A stretch of DNA of 64,000 nt from DASUCS01 sp041166745. GTDB taxonomy: Bacteria; Actinomycetota; Acidimicrobiia; Acidimicrobiales; JACDCH01. The notes under the pieces were generated by a model. That model ran no database searches. It was given only the letters and a program-made list of their open reading frames with translations, and was not told the origin of the DNA. The stretch spans positions 1 through 64,000 of the forward strand of contig JBEEGH010000013.1 of the NCBI GenBank assembly GCA_041166745.1. The letters are read 5' to 3'. The translations under genes and the position numbers were made by a program. The stretch's first letter is position 1. Each line of letters begins with the position of its first letter. This document shows positions 6,245 to 14,165 of the stretch, piece by piece.

Positions 6245-6661
6245 TCAGGACCTTGTCGCTGGGGGTGCCTGTGGACCGCACACGTTGTTGTGGATCTCTT
6301 GGGCCAGGGTGTGGATCGCTTGGGTCAGTTGCGTGTTGAGCTTCAGTTCTTGCTCTTGTTCGGTGAAATCGTGGTCGGCCTTGCGTTGTGCGAACTCGGC
6401 TTGCCGGTTCTGGCCGATCATCACGAACGTCGACAGGAAGATCGCTTCCAGCGACACTCCCAGAGTGAGCGTGGGCCACGGGTTCTTCTCGACGACCAAC
6501 ATCCACGCCACGAACAGCACGATGTGCACGTATACGAACCTCATGGACCCCGCGAACTTGGTGATCGTGTCGGCGACTCGAAGCTGAAGATCAGAAGCGC
6601 GGCGCTCGCGGTGCTCGATGACGACCGGGTGATGCGTCGGTTCCTGTGTGGTTACGGACAT
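6245..6661 (-). CDS. DUF1003 membrane protein
   Basis: 138 residues from the ATG at 6661, chosen because GGAGG sits a few bases upstream; ATGs further upstream add a poorly conserved leader. The core ADTITKFAGSMRFVYVHIVLFVAWMLV, then PWPTLTLGVSLEAIFLSTFVMIGQNRQAEF, is the two-helix signature of DUF1003: two membrane helices separated by a short loop with PWPTLTL, then a charged helical tail (residues about 95-138). DUF1003 proteins are inner-membrane proteins of unknown function. Its stop lies 9 bp from repeat copies 11 and 12; it begins the return to ordinary chromosomal genes. Confidence 0.85.
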   Translation of the reverse strand: MSVTTQEPTHHPVVIEHRERRASDLQLRVADTITKFAGSMRFVYVHIVLFVAWMLVVEKNPWPTLTLGVSLEAIFLSTFVMIGQNRQAEFAQRKADHDFTEQEQELKLNTQLTQAIHTLAQEIHNNVCGPQAPPATRS

Positions 6662-6800
6662 GGCTGCCTCCATGGGGGACCGGGCATGCACCGCGACGTT
6701 CGAAACGCGGCCCGGACGTCCGATCAGCGTGCCATCGGCCCTCCGCAGATCGGTGGATCGAAACATTGACTCGCGGCCGGCTCGCCCGTTACAGGCAAGC

Positions 6801-6822
6801 GCGATGTGTCGATCTCGCCCGG
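6801..6822 (+). repeat. Dispersed repeat, divergent last copy
   Basis: GCGATGTGTCGATCTCGCCCGG differs from the consensus core at about four positions. It lies in the 197-bp gap between DUF1003 and TfoX-like genes (6662-6858), where I see no gene. Confidence 0.35.
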
Positions 6823-6858
6823 CGAAAGGAAGTGTGCTCGGCTCTCTACGCTCAGGCC

Positions 6859-7191
6859 ATGGCGTATGACGAGAAGCTTGCGGAGCGCATTCGCGATCTG
6901 ATGGCGGACGAGCCGGACCTCACAGAGAAGAAGATGTTCGGTGGTCTCGCCTTCCTTGTCGCAGGGAACATGGCGGTTGCTGCAAGCGGGCAGGGCGGGA
7001 TGATGGTGCGTGTCGACCCAGCTGAGGGCGAAACGCTGATCGCCGCCACGAAGGCTCGCCCGATGGAAATGCGGGGACGCTCGATGAGCGGATGGCTGAG
7101 ACTCGACACCGGCGATGTGCGGCTCAAGCGGCAGCTCGCGACGTGGGTGATGCGGGGCGTGACCTACGCCAAGACCCTTCCCCGCAAGTAG
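6859..7191 (+). CDS. TfoX/Sxy N-terminal-domain protein
   Basis: 110 residues from the ATG at 6859. MAYDEKLAERIRDLMADEPDLTEKKMFGGLAFLVAGNMAVAAS and the later RPMEMRGRSMSGWLRL give the TfoX N-terminal pattern: helix, KKMFGG, beta strands, then M-x-x-RGR. The protein is the N-terminal domain alone, the usual actinobacterial form. In Haemophilus and E. coli the full-length protein activates competence genes with CRP; the stand-alone domain is uncharacterised, so no competence role should be assumed. Convergent with the F420 enzyme gene at 7216. Confidence 0.85.
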   Translation: MAYDEKLAERIRDLMADEPDLTEKKMFGGLAFLVAGNMAVAASGQGGMMVRVDPAEGETLIAATKARPMEMRGRSMSGWLRLDTGDVRLKRQLATWVMRGVTYAKTLPRK

Positions 7192-7215
7192 TCGCGGGAG
7201 TGCTCGGCGGTGCAA

Positions 7216-7701
7216 CTACTCCGCGGTGTGCACGACCGGGCTGATCTCGATGTAGGTGCCGATGCCTTCGGCGTCGCCGAGGGCGCGTTGGTAGATCTTG
7301 CGTCCGGTGCCGTACGCCGCGGCCAGCGCCGCCTCGGCGTGGGGCCATTCCTCCTCGGGAACGACACGCGCGGTGCCGGCGAGCACGGGTCCTTTGGGCT
7401 TGCCCCGGGTCGTCGATGCGACGATCAACGCCTTGCCGTTGTTCCGGATGCGCTTCACCTTGCCGGAGTCGTGCAGCGTGTGCAGGTAGGCCCGGCCGGC
7501 ATCGTCGAGCCCGAACCACACCGGTGACGGCATCGCTTCGCCGGTCTTGCGGAACGTCACCAGCGTGGCGTACTTGTGGCCGCGCAGCGGCTCGAAGTCG
7601 CGCTCGACGGCGTCGTCGGCACTGATGGTGAAGGCCGCCTTGCTCCGCATGCGGTCGTACACCTTGTTGGAGAAGCGGCCCAGCCGTTCAGCGACGCTCA
7701 T
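7216..7701 (-). CDS. PPOX-class F420-dependent oxidoreductase
   Basis: 161 residues from the ATG at 7701. A split-barrel flavin-type fold is indicated by FEPLRGHKYATLVTFRKTGEAMPSPVWFGLDD, the following AYLHTLHDSGKVKRIRNNGKALIV, the GPVLAGTARVV strand and the C-terminal GIGTYIEISPV. These are the landmarks of the F420-binding PPOX branch (deazaflavin reductases of unsaturated or quinone-like substrates). The protein is cytoplasmic and the substrate unknown. The N-terminal helix SVAERLGRFSNKVYDRMR is usual for this subgroup. Monocistronic; the 140 bp upstream hold its promoter region, with nothing else seen. Confidence 0.85.
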   Translation of the reverse strand: MSVAERLGRFSNKVYDRMRSKAAFTISADDAVERDFEPLRGHKYATLVTFRKTGEAMPSPVWFGLDDAGRAYLHTLHDSGKVKRIRNNGKALIVASTTRGKPKGPVLAGTARVVPEEEWPHAEAALAAAYGTGRKIYQRALGDAEGIGTYIEISPVVHTAE

Positions 7702-7841
7702 GGTCGACAGCGTTGCATGATCGCGGCATGGGGAGACAGTTGCAGGTACGCGGTGATGAGGAACCCGAGGGCAACGAGTTCTGTGTCGGCTGACGCGGTG
7801 CGCAGCGGTTAACGCCCCCACGGTCGGGGTAGCTCGCCCCA

Positions 7842-8270
7842 ATGCCAAGCTGGGAGGATCCGACGGGCGAGACCCCCGTGGTCAGCGACTCTCCCGCCAG
7901 CAGCGTGCCGTCCCGGAAGCGGAGCCCGGTGGACCAGGCCATCGCAACCCTCCTCATCGGCGCTCTCGTCGTCACGGTCGCGGTCGGAGCGTTTCTCTTC
8001 GGTCGAGCGCGGACGGAGACGCCCGCGTCGAGTAACGGAACGGCGACCTCCTCGGCTGCAATCGCGGCGGAGCTCTCGACGACGACGACAACGACGCGCC
8101 GGTCCAAGACGGCGCCAACGGAAACGACCGCCGCGCCGAGCCCGGGTGATGCACCGGGGCCCACCGATCCGGCCACGAGTGCACCCAAGCCGTCGCCCAC
8201 CACCGCACCGCCCACGACGTCTCCGGCGACCACCGCCCCGCCGACGACAACGGCCGAAACGACCCCGTAA
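7842..8270 (+). CDS. Single-pass membrane protein with Thr/Pro-rich external tail
   Basis: 142 residues. A short cytoplasmic head (MPSWEDPTGETPVV to SRKRSPVD) precedes one hydrophobic helix at about residues 33-54 (IATLLIGALVVTVAVGAFLF). The rest is a Thr/Pro/Ala-rich low-complexity tail (runs such as TTTTTT and APPTTSPATTAPP), typical of extracellular stalks in actinobacteria that may be glycosylated. No folded domain. It precedes the sigma factor gene by 115 bp; a functional link is not shown. Confidence 0.6.
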   Translation: MPSWEDPTGETPVVSDSPASSVPSRKRSPVDQAIATLLIGALVVTVAVGAFLFGRARTETPASSNGTATSSAAIAAELSTTTTTTRRSKTAPTETTAAPSPGDAPGPTDPATSAPKPSPTTAPPTTSPATTAPPTTTAETTP

Positions 8271-8274
8271 CAGA

Positions 8275-8310
8275 CTCGAGCGCCCACTGACCGAGGAGCG
8301 CGCGCTCGAG
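8275..8310. terminator. Inverted repeat after the Thr/Pro-rich protein gene
   Basis: CTCGAGCGC (8275-8283) and GCGCTCGAG (8302-8310) form a perfect 9-bp stem with an 18-nt loop, starting 5 bp after the stop codon. There is no T-run, so it could equally be a regulatory site for the sigma gene downstream. Confidence 0.4.
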
Positions 8311-8385
8311 GCCGAGTTGCCCCGGCTCGACCACATGGTCTGAGGTTTCTGCGAACCCGAGGGCCGCTGCGGGGAAGATGGGTCC

Positions 8386-8988
8386 GTGGAGGACGAGTCG
8401 GACGCGGCGGTCATCGCCGCATCGCTCGATTCGCCGGTTCGGTTCGGGACGATCTTCGACCGTCACGCCACCGTGCTGCACCGCTATCTCGTTCGCCGGC
8501 TCGGACCCGACGAGGCAGAGAGCATGGTGGGCGAGGTCTTCCGGATCGCGTTCGAGAAGCGCGCCAGCTACGACCTGCAGCGGCCGACGGCCCGCCCCTG
8601 GCTGTACGGCATCGCGACCAACTTGTTGGCCAAGCACCGCCGCCGCGAGGCGCGCCGCATCCACGCCGTCGCCCGACTCGCCGCGCACCGCGTGCCGCCA
8701 CTCGATCTTGCCGACGGCGTGAGTCACGCGGTCGACGCGGCGGAGATGTGGCCTCGTGTCGCCGACGCGGTGACCGCATTGCCGGAGCCGGAGCGCGACG
8801 CGCTCGTGCTCCACATCTGGGAAGGCCTCAGCTACGAAGAGGTGGCCGACGCTCTCGGGGTACCGCTCGGCACGGTTCGCTCGCGTCTCAACCGGGCTCG
8901 CGGACGACTTCGCGAACTCGCAGGCGTCAGCGGGGGAGAAGAGGACGAGAACATCGAGAGCCGAGATCCTGGGAGGATCGGGTCGTGA
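8386..8988 (+). CDS. ECF-type RNA polymerase sigma-70 factor
   Basis: 200 residues from the GTG at 8386. Region 2 is seen in FGTIFDRHATVLHRYLVRRL, EAESMVGEVFRIAFEKRASYD and RPWLYGIATNLLAKHRRRE (about residues 20-90); region 4 in ALPEPERDALVLHIWEGLSYEEVADALGVPLGTVRSRLNRARGRLREL (about 130-178). It directs transcription of an unknown small regulon. The gene after it overlaps by GTGA and begins with an anti-sigma-like segment, which suggests that protein controls this factor. No promoter motif of its own was identified. Confidence 0.9.
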   Translation: MEDESDAAVIAASLDSPVRFGTIFDRHATVLHRYLVRRLGPDEAESMVGEVFRIAFEKRASYDLQRPTARPWLYGIATNLLAKHRRREARRIHAVARLAAHRVPPLDLADGVSHAVDAAEMWPRVADAVTALPEPERDALVLHIWEGLSYEEVADALGVPLGTVRSRLNRARGRLRELAGVSGGEEDENIESRDPGRIGS

Positions 8989-9560
8989 GCGACGACTTCG
9001 ATCCGGTGCGGCAGCTGCGACCCGATCGCATCGAGCCGGACGACCCGGCGGACCCGGCTGTCTTCTCCCGAGCGAAGGAGCAGTTCATGTCCACCATCGA
9101 CCAAGACCACGCACCGGCGGAAGTCCTCACCACGCCGGACATCTACCCGCGTCTGGCGTACCGCGACGAACTCGCCGCCGTCGAGTACCTCACGCGCGTC
9201 TTCCAGTTCACCGAGAGCCGCGAGGCCCGAATGGAGTTCGACGGCAAGTACCTCTGTTGGATGCGCGTCGGCACCGGCGTCGTGATGATCGGCCACGCCA
9301 ACACCGACGTCCACTACATCCACAGCCCGCTCGACGCGGGGCTCACCACCGTGATGATGAACGTCTACGTCCACGACATCGACGCCCACTTCGCCTACGC
9401 CGTGGCCGAGGGAGCCAACATCACGATGGAGATCGACGACGCCTTCTTCGGCGAGCGCCGGTACGAGGCCACGGATCCCGAGGGCCACCGCTGGCACTTC
9501 GGCGAGCGCTTCGACGACATCCGCGCCCGCGGGGGACGGACACCCGAGCCGCCGGAGTAG
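8985..9560 (+). CDS. VOC/glyoxalase-fold protein with anti-sigma-like N-terminus
   Basis: 191 residues from a GTG at 8985 that overlaps the sigma factor stop (GTGA). Residues 1-40, with DPVRQLRPDRIEPDDPADPAVFSRAKEQFMSTID, look like the short head of actinobacterial proteins encoded after ECF sigma genes (often predicted anti-sigma factors). Residues about 48-175 form a VOC domain: YPRLAYRDELAAVEYLTRVF, GTGVVMIGHANTD, VYVHDIDAHFAYAVAEGA and YEATDPEGHRWHFGERF. An internal ATG at 9088 could give the VOC domain alone. I infer a fusion in which ligand binding by the VOC domain may modulate the sigma factor. Confidence 0.65.
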   Translation: MSDDFDPVRQLRPDRIEPDDPADPAVFSRAKEQFMSTIDQDHAPAEVLTTPDIYPRLAYRDELAAVEYLTRVFQFTESREARMEFDGKYLCWMRVGTGVVMIGHANTDVHYIHSPLDAGLTTVMMNVYVHDIDAHFAYAVAEGANITMEIDDAFFGERRYEATDPEGHRWHFGERFDDIRARGGRTPEPPE

Positions 9561-9610
9561 GGCAGAGAACGGAACGCGCGGCAGGATAGGGGCCTCTGGG
9601 GGAGGCGCAC

Positions 9611-11308
9611 ATGCTCGATCTGGTCATTCGAGGCGGGACACTCATCGACGGGACGGGCGCGCCGGGGCGCACCGCCGACGTCGGCGTCAAAGACGGCAAG
9701 ATCGTCGAGGTCGGCCGCATCGACGAGACGGGAACCAACGAGATCGACGCCGACGGCGCCCTCGTCACACCGGGTTTCGTCGACATCCACACCCACTACG
9801 ACGGCCAGGCCACGTGGGACCCGCAGCTCCAGCCCTCGTCCGGCCACGGCGTGACCACGATCGTGATGGGCAACTGCGGCGTCGGGTTCGCGCCCGTCAA
9901 GCCGGAGGACCACAGCCAACTCATCGAGTTGATGGAGGGCGTGGAGGACATCCCGGGCGCGGCGCTCCATGAAGGACTTCCATGGGACTGGGGCAGCATC
10001 CCTGAGTACCTCGATGCGCTCGAGCGCCGCCCGCACGACATCGATTTCGCCGCGCAGGTGTGTCACGGCCCGCTGCGGTTGTTCGTGATGGGCCAGCGCG
10101 GCGCCGACCGCGAGCCGGCGACGGCCGAAGAGATCGCGGAGATGGGCCGTATCGCCGCCGAGGGCGTGCGCGCCGGCGCGCTCGGATTCACCACATCGCG
10201 AACGCTGAACCATCGCACGAGCAAAGGTGAGCCGACGCCGACACTCACGGCGGCCCGAGACGAGCTGGTCGGCATCGCTCGCGCACTCGGGGAAACCGGC
10301 GCCGGGGTGATGCAAGTGGTGTCGGACTGGCCCGATTTCGACGACGAGGCCGCCACCCTGCTCGAGATGATGCGCGTCTCGGGCCGCCCGCTGTCCGTCT
10401 CGCTGTCCTCGGCTCGCGGCTACGGGCATCAAGCGGTCCTCGACCTGCTGACGCACGCGAACGAGCAGGGACTCAAGATGCGAGCGCAGGTGCCAGCGCG
10501 TGGCATCGGTGTGCTCATCGGTCTCCAGGCGACCGTGAACCCCTTGATGGGCTCACCGACATTCCGGTCGATCGATGCTCCTTCGCTCGAGGAACGCGTC
10601 GCGATGTTGAGCGACCCGACGGTGCGCGCCAAGGTCATCGCCGACGTCAGCGAGCATCCGGGTGGCCGGACGATGGGCATGCTCGATCGCGTCTTCGAGC
10701 TCGGTGATCCACCTGACTACGAGCCCGACGCAGCCGAGAGCGTCGCCGCGCGCGCAAGCCGCGAGGGTGTGGATCCCGTCGAGTTCCTGTACGACCTCAT
10801 GCTCGGCGACAACGGCGAGGCGCTGTTGTACTGGCCGATTCTCAACTACGCCAACGGCAACCTCGACGCCGCGGGTGAGCTGCTGGCCCACCCGTTCACG
10901 GTGCCGGGTCTCAGCGACGGCGGCGCCCATGTCGGCACGATCTGCGACGCGAGTTTCCCGACGACGCTGCTGTCGTACTGGGGGCGTGACCGGCCGCACG
11001 GTGTGCGCTTCGAGCCCGAGTGGCTCGTGCAACAACAGTGCCGCGCGACTGCTGAGACGGTCGGTCTGCTCGACCGCGGCATCGTCGCGCCTGGCTACAA
11101 GGCCGACCTCAACGTGATCGACTTCGAGCACCTCGGGATGCACGCACCGCGTCTGGTCTTCGACCTGCCTGCGGGCGGCAAGCGGCTGCTCCAGCGGTCG
11201 ATCGGCTACCTGCACACGTTCGTGAACGGCGTCGAGGTGTGCCGCAACGGCGAATCGACGGGCGCCACGCCCGGACATTTGGTGCGGGGAGCGCAACCAA
11301 CTCCGTGA
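9611..11308 (+). CDS. Amidohydrolase, D-aminoacylase/N-acyl-D-amino-acid deacylase type
   Basis: 565 residues with a good ribosome site (GGGGGAGG) before the ATG. The N-terminus MLDLVIRGGTLIDGTGAPGR and the metal-binding H60-T-H62-YDGQ are the hallmarks of the D-aminoacylase branch of the amidohydrolase superfamily. GVTTIVMGNCGVGFAP supplies the conserved Cys, and the C-terminal PGLSDGGAHVGTICD the metal-binding Asp region. It should hydrolyse an amide or cyclic amide bond, but members of this branch are often misnamed and the substrate cannot be read from sequence. First gene of a four-gene operon with 4-bp overlaps (GTGA to the next). Confidence 0.85.
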   Translation: MLDLVIRGGTLIDGTGAPGRTADVGVKDGKIVEVGRIDETGTNEIDADGALVTPGFVDIHTHYDGQATWDPQLQPSSGHGVTTIVMGNCGVGFAPVKPEDHSQLIELMEGVEDIPGAALHEGLPWDWGSIPEYLDALERRPHDIDFAAQVCHGPLRLFVMGQRGADREPATAEEIAEMGRIAAEGVRAGALGFTTSRTLNHRTSKGEPTPTLTAARDELVGIARALGETGAGVMQVVSDWPDFDDEAATLLEMMRVSGRPLSVSLSSARGYGHQAVLDLLTHANEQGLKMRAQVPARGIGVLIGLQATVNPLMGSPTFRSIDAPSLEERVAMLSDPTVRAKVIADVSEHPGGRTMGMLDRVFELGDPPDYEPDAAESVAARASREGVDPVEFLYDLMLGDNGEALLYWPILNYANGNLDAAGELLAHPFTVPGLSDGGAHVGTICDASFPTTLLSYWGRDRPHGVRFEPEWLVQQQCRATAETVGLLDRGIVAPGYKADLNVIDFEHLGMHAPRLVFDLPAGGKRLLQRSIGYLHTFVNGVEVCRNGESTGATPGHLVRGAQPTP

Positions 11309-12540
11309 TCACCGATGAGGCGATCGCGCAGCTGCAGGCGCGCGTCGGGGTGGCGGAACCGCACCCGATGCCGCCGCATTACTTGCGGCCGGGCACCGAC
11401 GCCTTCCGCCATGTGGCCGTTGCCTATGGCGACGACAACCCGCTTTGGTGCGATCCCGCATACGGCCTGAAGACGCGGTGGGACGGCCCGATCGCCCCGC
11501 CACCGCTGGTCGGCGGCGACACCTTGATCGGTGAGGACGAAGTCATCGAGGTCGATGCCGACAAGCGCGACCTGATGAAAGGCGATCCGCTGCGAGGCGT
11601 GCACGCGTTCTACGCGGCGAGCGCACGCGAGTGGTGGGCGCCGCTCGTTCCGGATCAGCGGGTATTCCGCCGCAACGCGCTCGTTGGCGTGCTCGACAAG
11701 CCGAGCGAGTTCGCGGAGCGCGCCGTGCACGAATGGACGGCGCAGGTGTTTCGCGACGAGACCGGAACGCTGCTCGCGGGGCAGTACCGCAACATGATCC
11801 GCACCGAGCGCACCAAAGCGCGCGAGAAGAAGGAGTACGACGCGATCACGATCGATCCCTACGACGACGACGCCATCGCGGACATCGAGGCGCAGTACGC
11901 CGCTGAACGTCCACGGGGCGCCGAGACGCGCTGGTTCGAAGACGTGCACGAGGGCGACGTGATCGGCCCGATGGTGAAGGGCCCGCTGACGGTCACCGAC
12001 ATGATCTGCTGGCACGTCGGTATGGGCATGGGCCTGTACGGAGTGCAGCCGCTTCGCCTCGGCGCACAGAACCGCAAGCGCATCCCGCGCTTCTTCCATC
12101 GCGACGACCTCAACGTGCCCGACGTCATGCAGCGTGTGCACTGGGATCCCGAGTTCGCTCGACGCTCGGGTAATCCGACCACGTTCGACTACGGCCGCAT
12201 GCGGGAGACGTGGCTCATTCATCTGTGCACGGATTGGATGGGCGACGACGGGTGGCTGTGGAAGCTCGACTGCGAGTTCCGCAGCTTCAACTACGTCGGC
12301 GACACGCAGTGGCTGCGCGGCACGGTGACCCGTAGCCATCTCGCGGACGGCGACCGGCCGGCGATCGACGTCGAGCTCTCGGCCACGAACCAGCGGGGCG
12401 AGGTCACGACGCCCGGACACGCAACGATCCTCCTGCCGAGCCGCGAGCACGGACCGGTGCGCTTACCCGACCCTCCCGGAAGCGCGACCGACCTGCAGGG
12501 CGCGCTCGAGGCGATCTCGACTCGGTTTGCGCGCTCATGA
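11305..12540 (+). CDS. Double-hotdog MaoC-like acyl-CoA dehydratase/hydratase
   Basis: 411 residues from the GTG at 11305, overlapping the amidohydrolase stop. The N-terminal half (residues about 25-165), with HYLRPGTDAFRHVAVAYGDDNPLW and IAPPPLVGGDTL, resembles a FAS1-like dehydratase hotdog. The second half begins at WFEDVHEGDVIGPMVKGPLTVTDM and continues with NPTTFDYGRMRETWLIHLCTDWMGDDGWL, a MaoC-like hotdog. Such proteins hydrate or dehydrate CoA thioesters. With an enoyl-CoA hydratase and thiolase nearby it probably acts in breakdown of an unusual acyl-CoA. The substrate is unknown; catalytic residues were not assigned with certainty. Confidence 0.75.
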   Translation: MITDEAIAQLQARVGVAEPHPMPPHYLRPGTDAFRHVAVAYGDDNPLWCDPAYGLKTRWDGPIAPPPLVGGDTLIGEDEVIEVDADKRDLMKGDPLRGVHAFYAASAREWWAPLVPDQRVFRRNALVGVLDKPSEFAERAVHEWTAQVFRDETGTLLAGQYRNMIRTERTKAREKKEYDAITIDPYDDDAIADIEAQYAAERPRGAETRWFEDVHEGDVIGPMVKGPLTVTDMICWHVGMGMGLYGVQPLRLGAQNRKRIPRFFHRDDLNVPDVMQRVHWDPEFARRSGNPTTFDYGRMRETWLIHLCTDWMGDDGWLWKLDCEFRSFNYVGDTQWLRGTVTRSHLADGDRPAIDVELSATNQRGEVTTPGHATILLPSREHGPVRLPDPPGSATDLQGALEAISTRFARS

Positions 12541-13337
12541 CCGACCATCTGCGCATCGCGACTGAAGCGGGTGTGCTGCGCATCCATCTCGACAAGCCCG
12601 CCAAGCGCAACGCGCTCGACGACGAGATGATCGGTGCGATCACCGACGCAGTCGATTCGGCCGGTCGCGACGAAGCCGTCCGCGTGATCCTTTTCACCGC
12701 CGAGGGCGATCACTTCTGCTCGGGCTTCGACATCGTCGGCCGCAACCGCGGAGACGCCGCTGACACCAAGCCCCGCATCGGCAGCATCCAGCGACGGTTG
12801 CCCTCGCAGTCGCACCGTCTGATTCCGCTGCTCGCCACCGTGCAAGTGCCGGTCGTGTGCGCCGTGCGGGGCTGGGCCGCGGGTATCGGCCTTCATCTCG
12901 TCGCCGCCTCCGACTTCGCGATCGTGGTCGACGACGCCAAGTTGTGGGAGCCGTTCATCGAACGCGGCTTCACGCCCGACAGCGGCGGCACGTGGCTATT
13001 GCCGCGACTCATCGGCACCGCCCGCGCCCGCGAGATGCTGCTGCTCGGTCGGGCCGTCACCGGCAAGGAAGCCGCCGAGTGGGGATTGGTGCATCAGTGC
13101 GTTCCGTCCTCTGAGCTCGACGCCGCCGTCAGTGCGGTGGTGCACCAGCTCGCCACGGGGCCCACCGTCGCGCTCGGTCTCACGAAGTGGATGCTGCACG
13201 CCGGCACGAGCGCGTCGCTCGATGACCACCTGCGCAACGAAGCGTTCGCGCTGGAGTTGTCGTCGCGCAGCCAGGACTTCCGCGAGGGCATGGCCGCGTT
13301 TGTCGAGAAACGCCCGCCGCAGTTCGAAGGACGATGA
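12537..13337 (+). CDS. Enoyl-CoA hydratase/isomerase (crotonase family)
   Basis: 266 residues, ATG overlapping the previous stop by ATGA. Crotonase landmarks: LRIHLDKPAKRNALDDEM (residues 14-31), the first oxyanion loop GDHFCSGFDIVGR (57-69), the second AVRGWAAGIGLHLVAASDFAI (about 105-125) and FIERGFTPDSGGTWLLPRLIG with the region of the usual catalytic Glu. The enzyme should act on a 2-enoyl-CoA or a related CoA ester in the cytoplasm. Operon context suggests one step of the same catabolic route as the amidohydrolase and hotdog protein. Confidence 0.88.
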   Translation: MTDHLRIATEAGVLRIHLDKPAKRNALDDEMIGAITDAVDSAGRDEAVRVILFTAEGDHFCSGFDIVGRNRGDAADTKPRIGSIQRRLPSQSHRLIPLLATVQVPVVCAVRGWAAGIGLHLVAASDFAIVVDDAKLWEPFIERGFTPDSGGTWLLPRLIGTARAREMLLLGRAVTGKEAAEWGLVHQCVPSSELDAAVSAVVHQLATGPTVALGLTKWMLHAGTSASLDDHLRNEAFALELSSRSQDFREGMAAFVEKRPPQFEGR

Positions 13338-14074
13338 GCAACACCAAGATCTACATCCACGAGCTGATCGACATCATCGGCCCGAACCGCGCCAAGTACG
13401 TGCACCACATGACGGCCAACTGGTGTCCGATCGCGCGCGAGGAGCGCAACCAGCTCTGTTACGGCGTGTGGGGCACCGTCGGATCAACGGGTCGCTGGCC
13501 CGAGGTCGTCAACCTGTGGGAGCTCGACGGATGGGACGGGCTCGCCGCGAACTTCGACCATGAGCTGTCGAATCCGACCATGCAGGACCCATCGCTCGCG
13601 GAGTGGTGGGCGCGAGCCGCCACCTTGCGGCGTGGGGGCTTCGACCGGATTCTCGAACCCGCGCCCTGGGCTCCCGCCATCGACGAGCTGGTCGCGGCGG
13701 AGGCCGGAGGCGCGTTCTACGCCCACGAGATCATCACCGTTGCACCTGGTCGCGCCCCCGAGCTGCTCGACACCATCGACGCGACGGGACGGCCCGCCGC
13801 GGGCGAGCTCGGCGTGGGACTCCTCGGCGGCTTCCGGGTGGCGATGGCCGATGACCGCGAGTGCATTGCCATCTGGACCTTCCCGGACTGGCCGACCTGG
13901 GTGGCCTACGAACGGGCGTGGACACCAAAGGGTGCGATGGCCGGGTGGCGCAGCGCACTCGTCGACGTCGGTGCGCGTTTTCGGCGCACGCTCATGATCG
14001 ACGCGCCGCTCGCTCCGCTGCGCACGGGCCGCCAGCCTCAGGTGGAGGATCGTCGTCCGCTCGACGACGTCTGA
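13334..14074 (+). CDS. NIPSNAP-like (dimeric alpha-beta barrel) protein
   Basis: 246 residues, overlapping the hydratase gene by ATGA. Two similar halves can be seen: IYIHELIDIIGPNRAKYVHHM with LWELDGWDGLAANFDHE, and FYAHEIITVAPGRAPELLDTID with CIAIWTFPDWPTWVAYERAW. This is a duplicated ferredoxin-like fold of the NIPSNAP type. Relatives are often encoded beside CoA or terpenoid catabolic genes and have no agreed activity. Being last in the overlapping operon, it likely serves the same pathway. A 91-bp gap separates it from the thiolase. Confidence 0.65.
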   Translation: MSNTKIYIHELIDIIGPNRAKYVHHMTANWCPIAREERNQLCYGVWGTVGSTGRWPEVVNLWELDGWDGLAANFDHELSNPTMQDPSLAEWWARAATLRRGGFDRILEPAPWAPAIDELVAAEAGGAFYAHEIITVAPGRAPELLDTIDATGRPAAGELGVGLLGGFRVAMADDRECIAIWTFPDWPTWVAYERAWTPKGAMAGWRSALVDVGARFRRTLMIDAPLAPLRTGRQPQVEDRRPLDDV

Positions 14075-14165
14075 CACCGGCGTCGCGCGTCGAAGGTGTT
14101 CGGAGCGGCGCGTTCTGATTACCGTCTGATCGGCGCCATCTGCTCCGACCAAAGATGAGGTACGC

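Noticed and set aside
1..6822. Calling the array a classical integron
   Set aside because: No GTTRRRY / RYYYAAC boxes were found around the repeat copies and no integrase is in the window, so only the likeness is reported.
264..6822. CRISPR array
   Set aside because: The repeat copies are 20 bp to 1.4 kb apart, diverge from each other and flank coding genes; there are no regular spacers.
7240..7275. Further repeat copy (GTAGGTGCCGATGCC)
   Set aside because: It lies inside the conserved C-terminus of the F420 enzyme (GIGTYIEIS), where coding constraint explains the match.
8275..8310. Confident intrinsic terminator
   Set aside because: The stem is good but the loop is long and no T-run follows, so it is listed only at low confidence.
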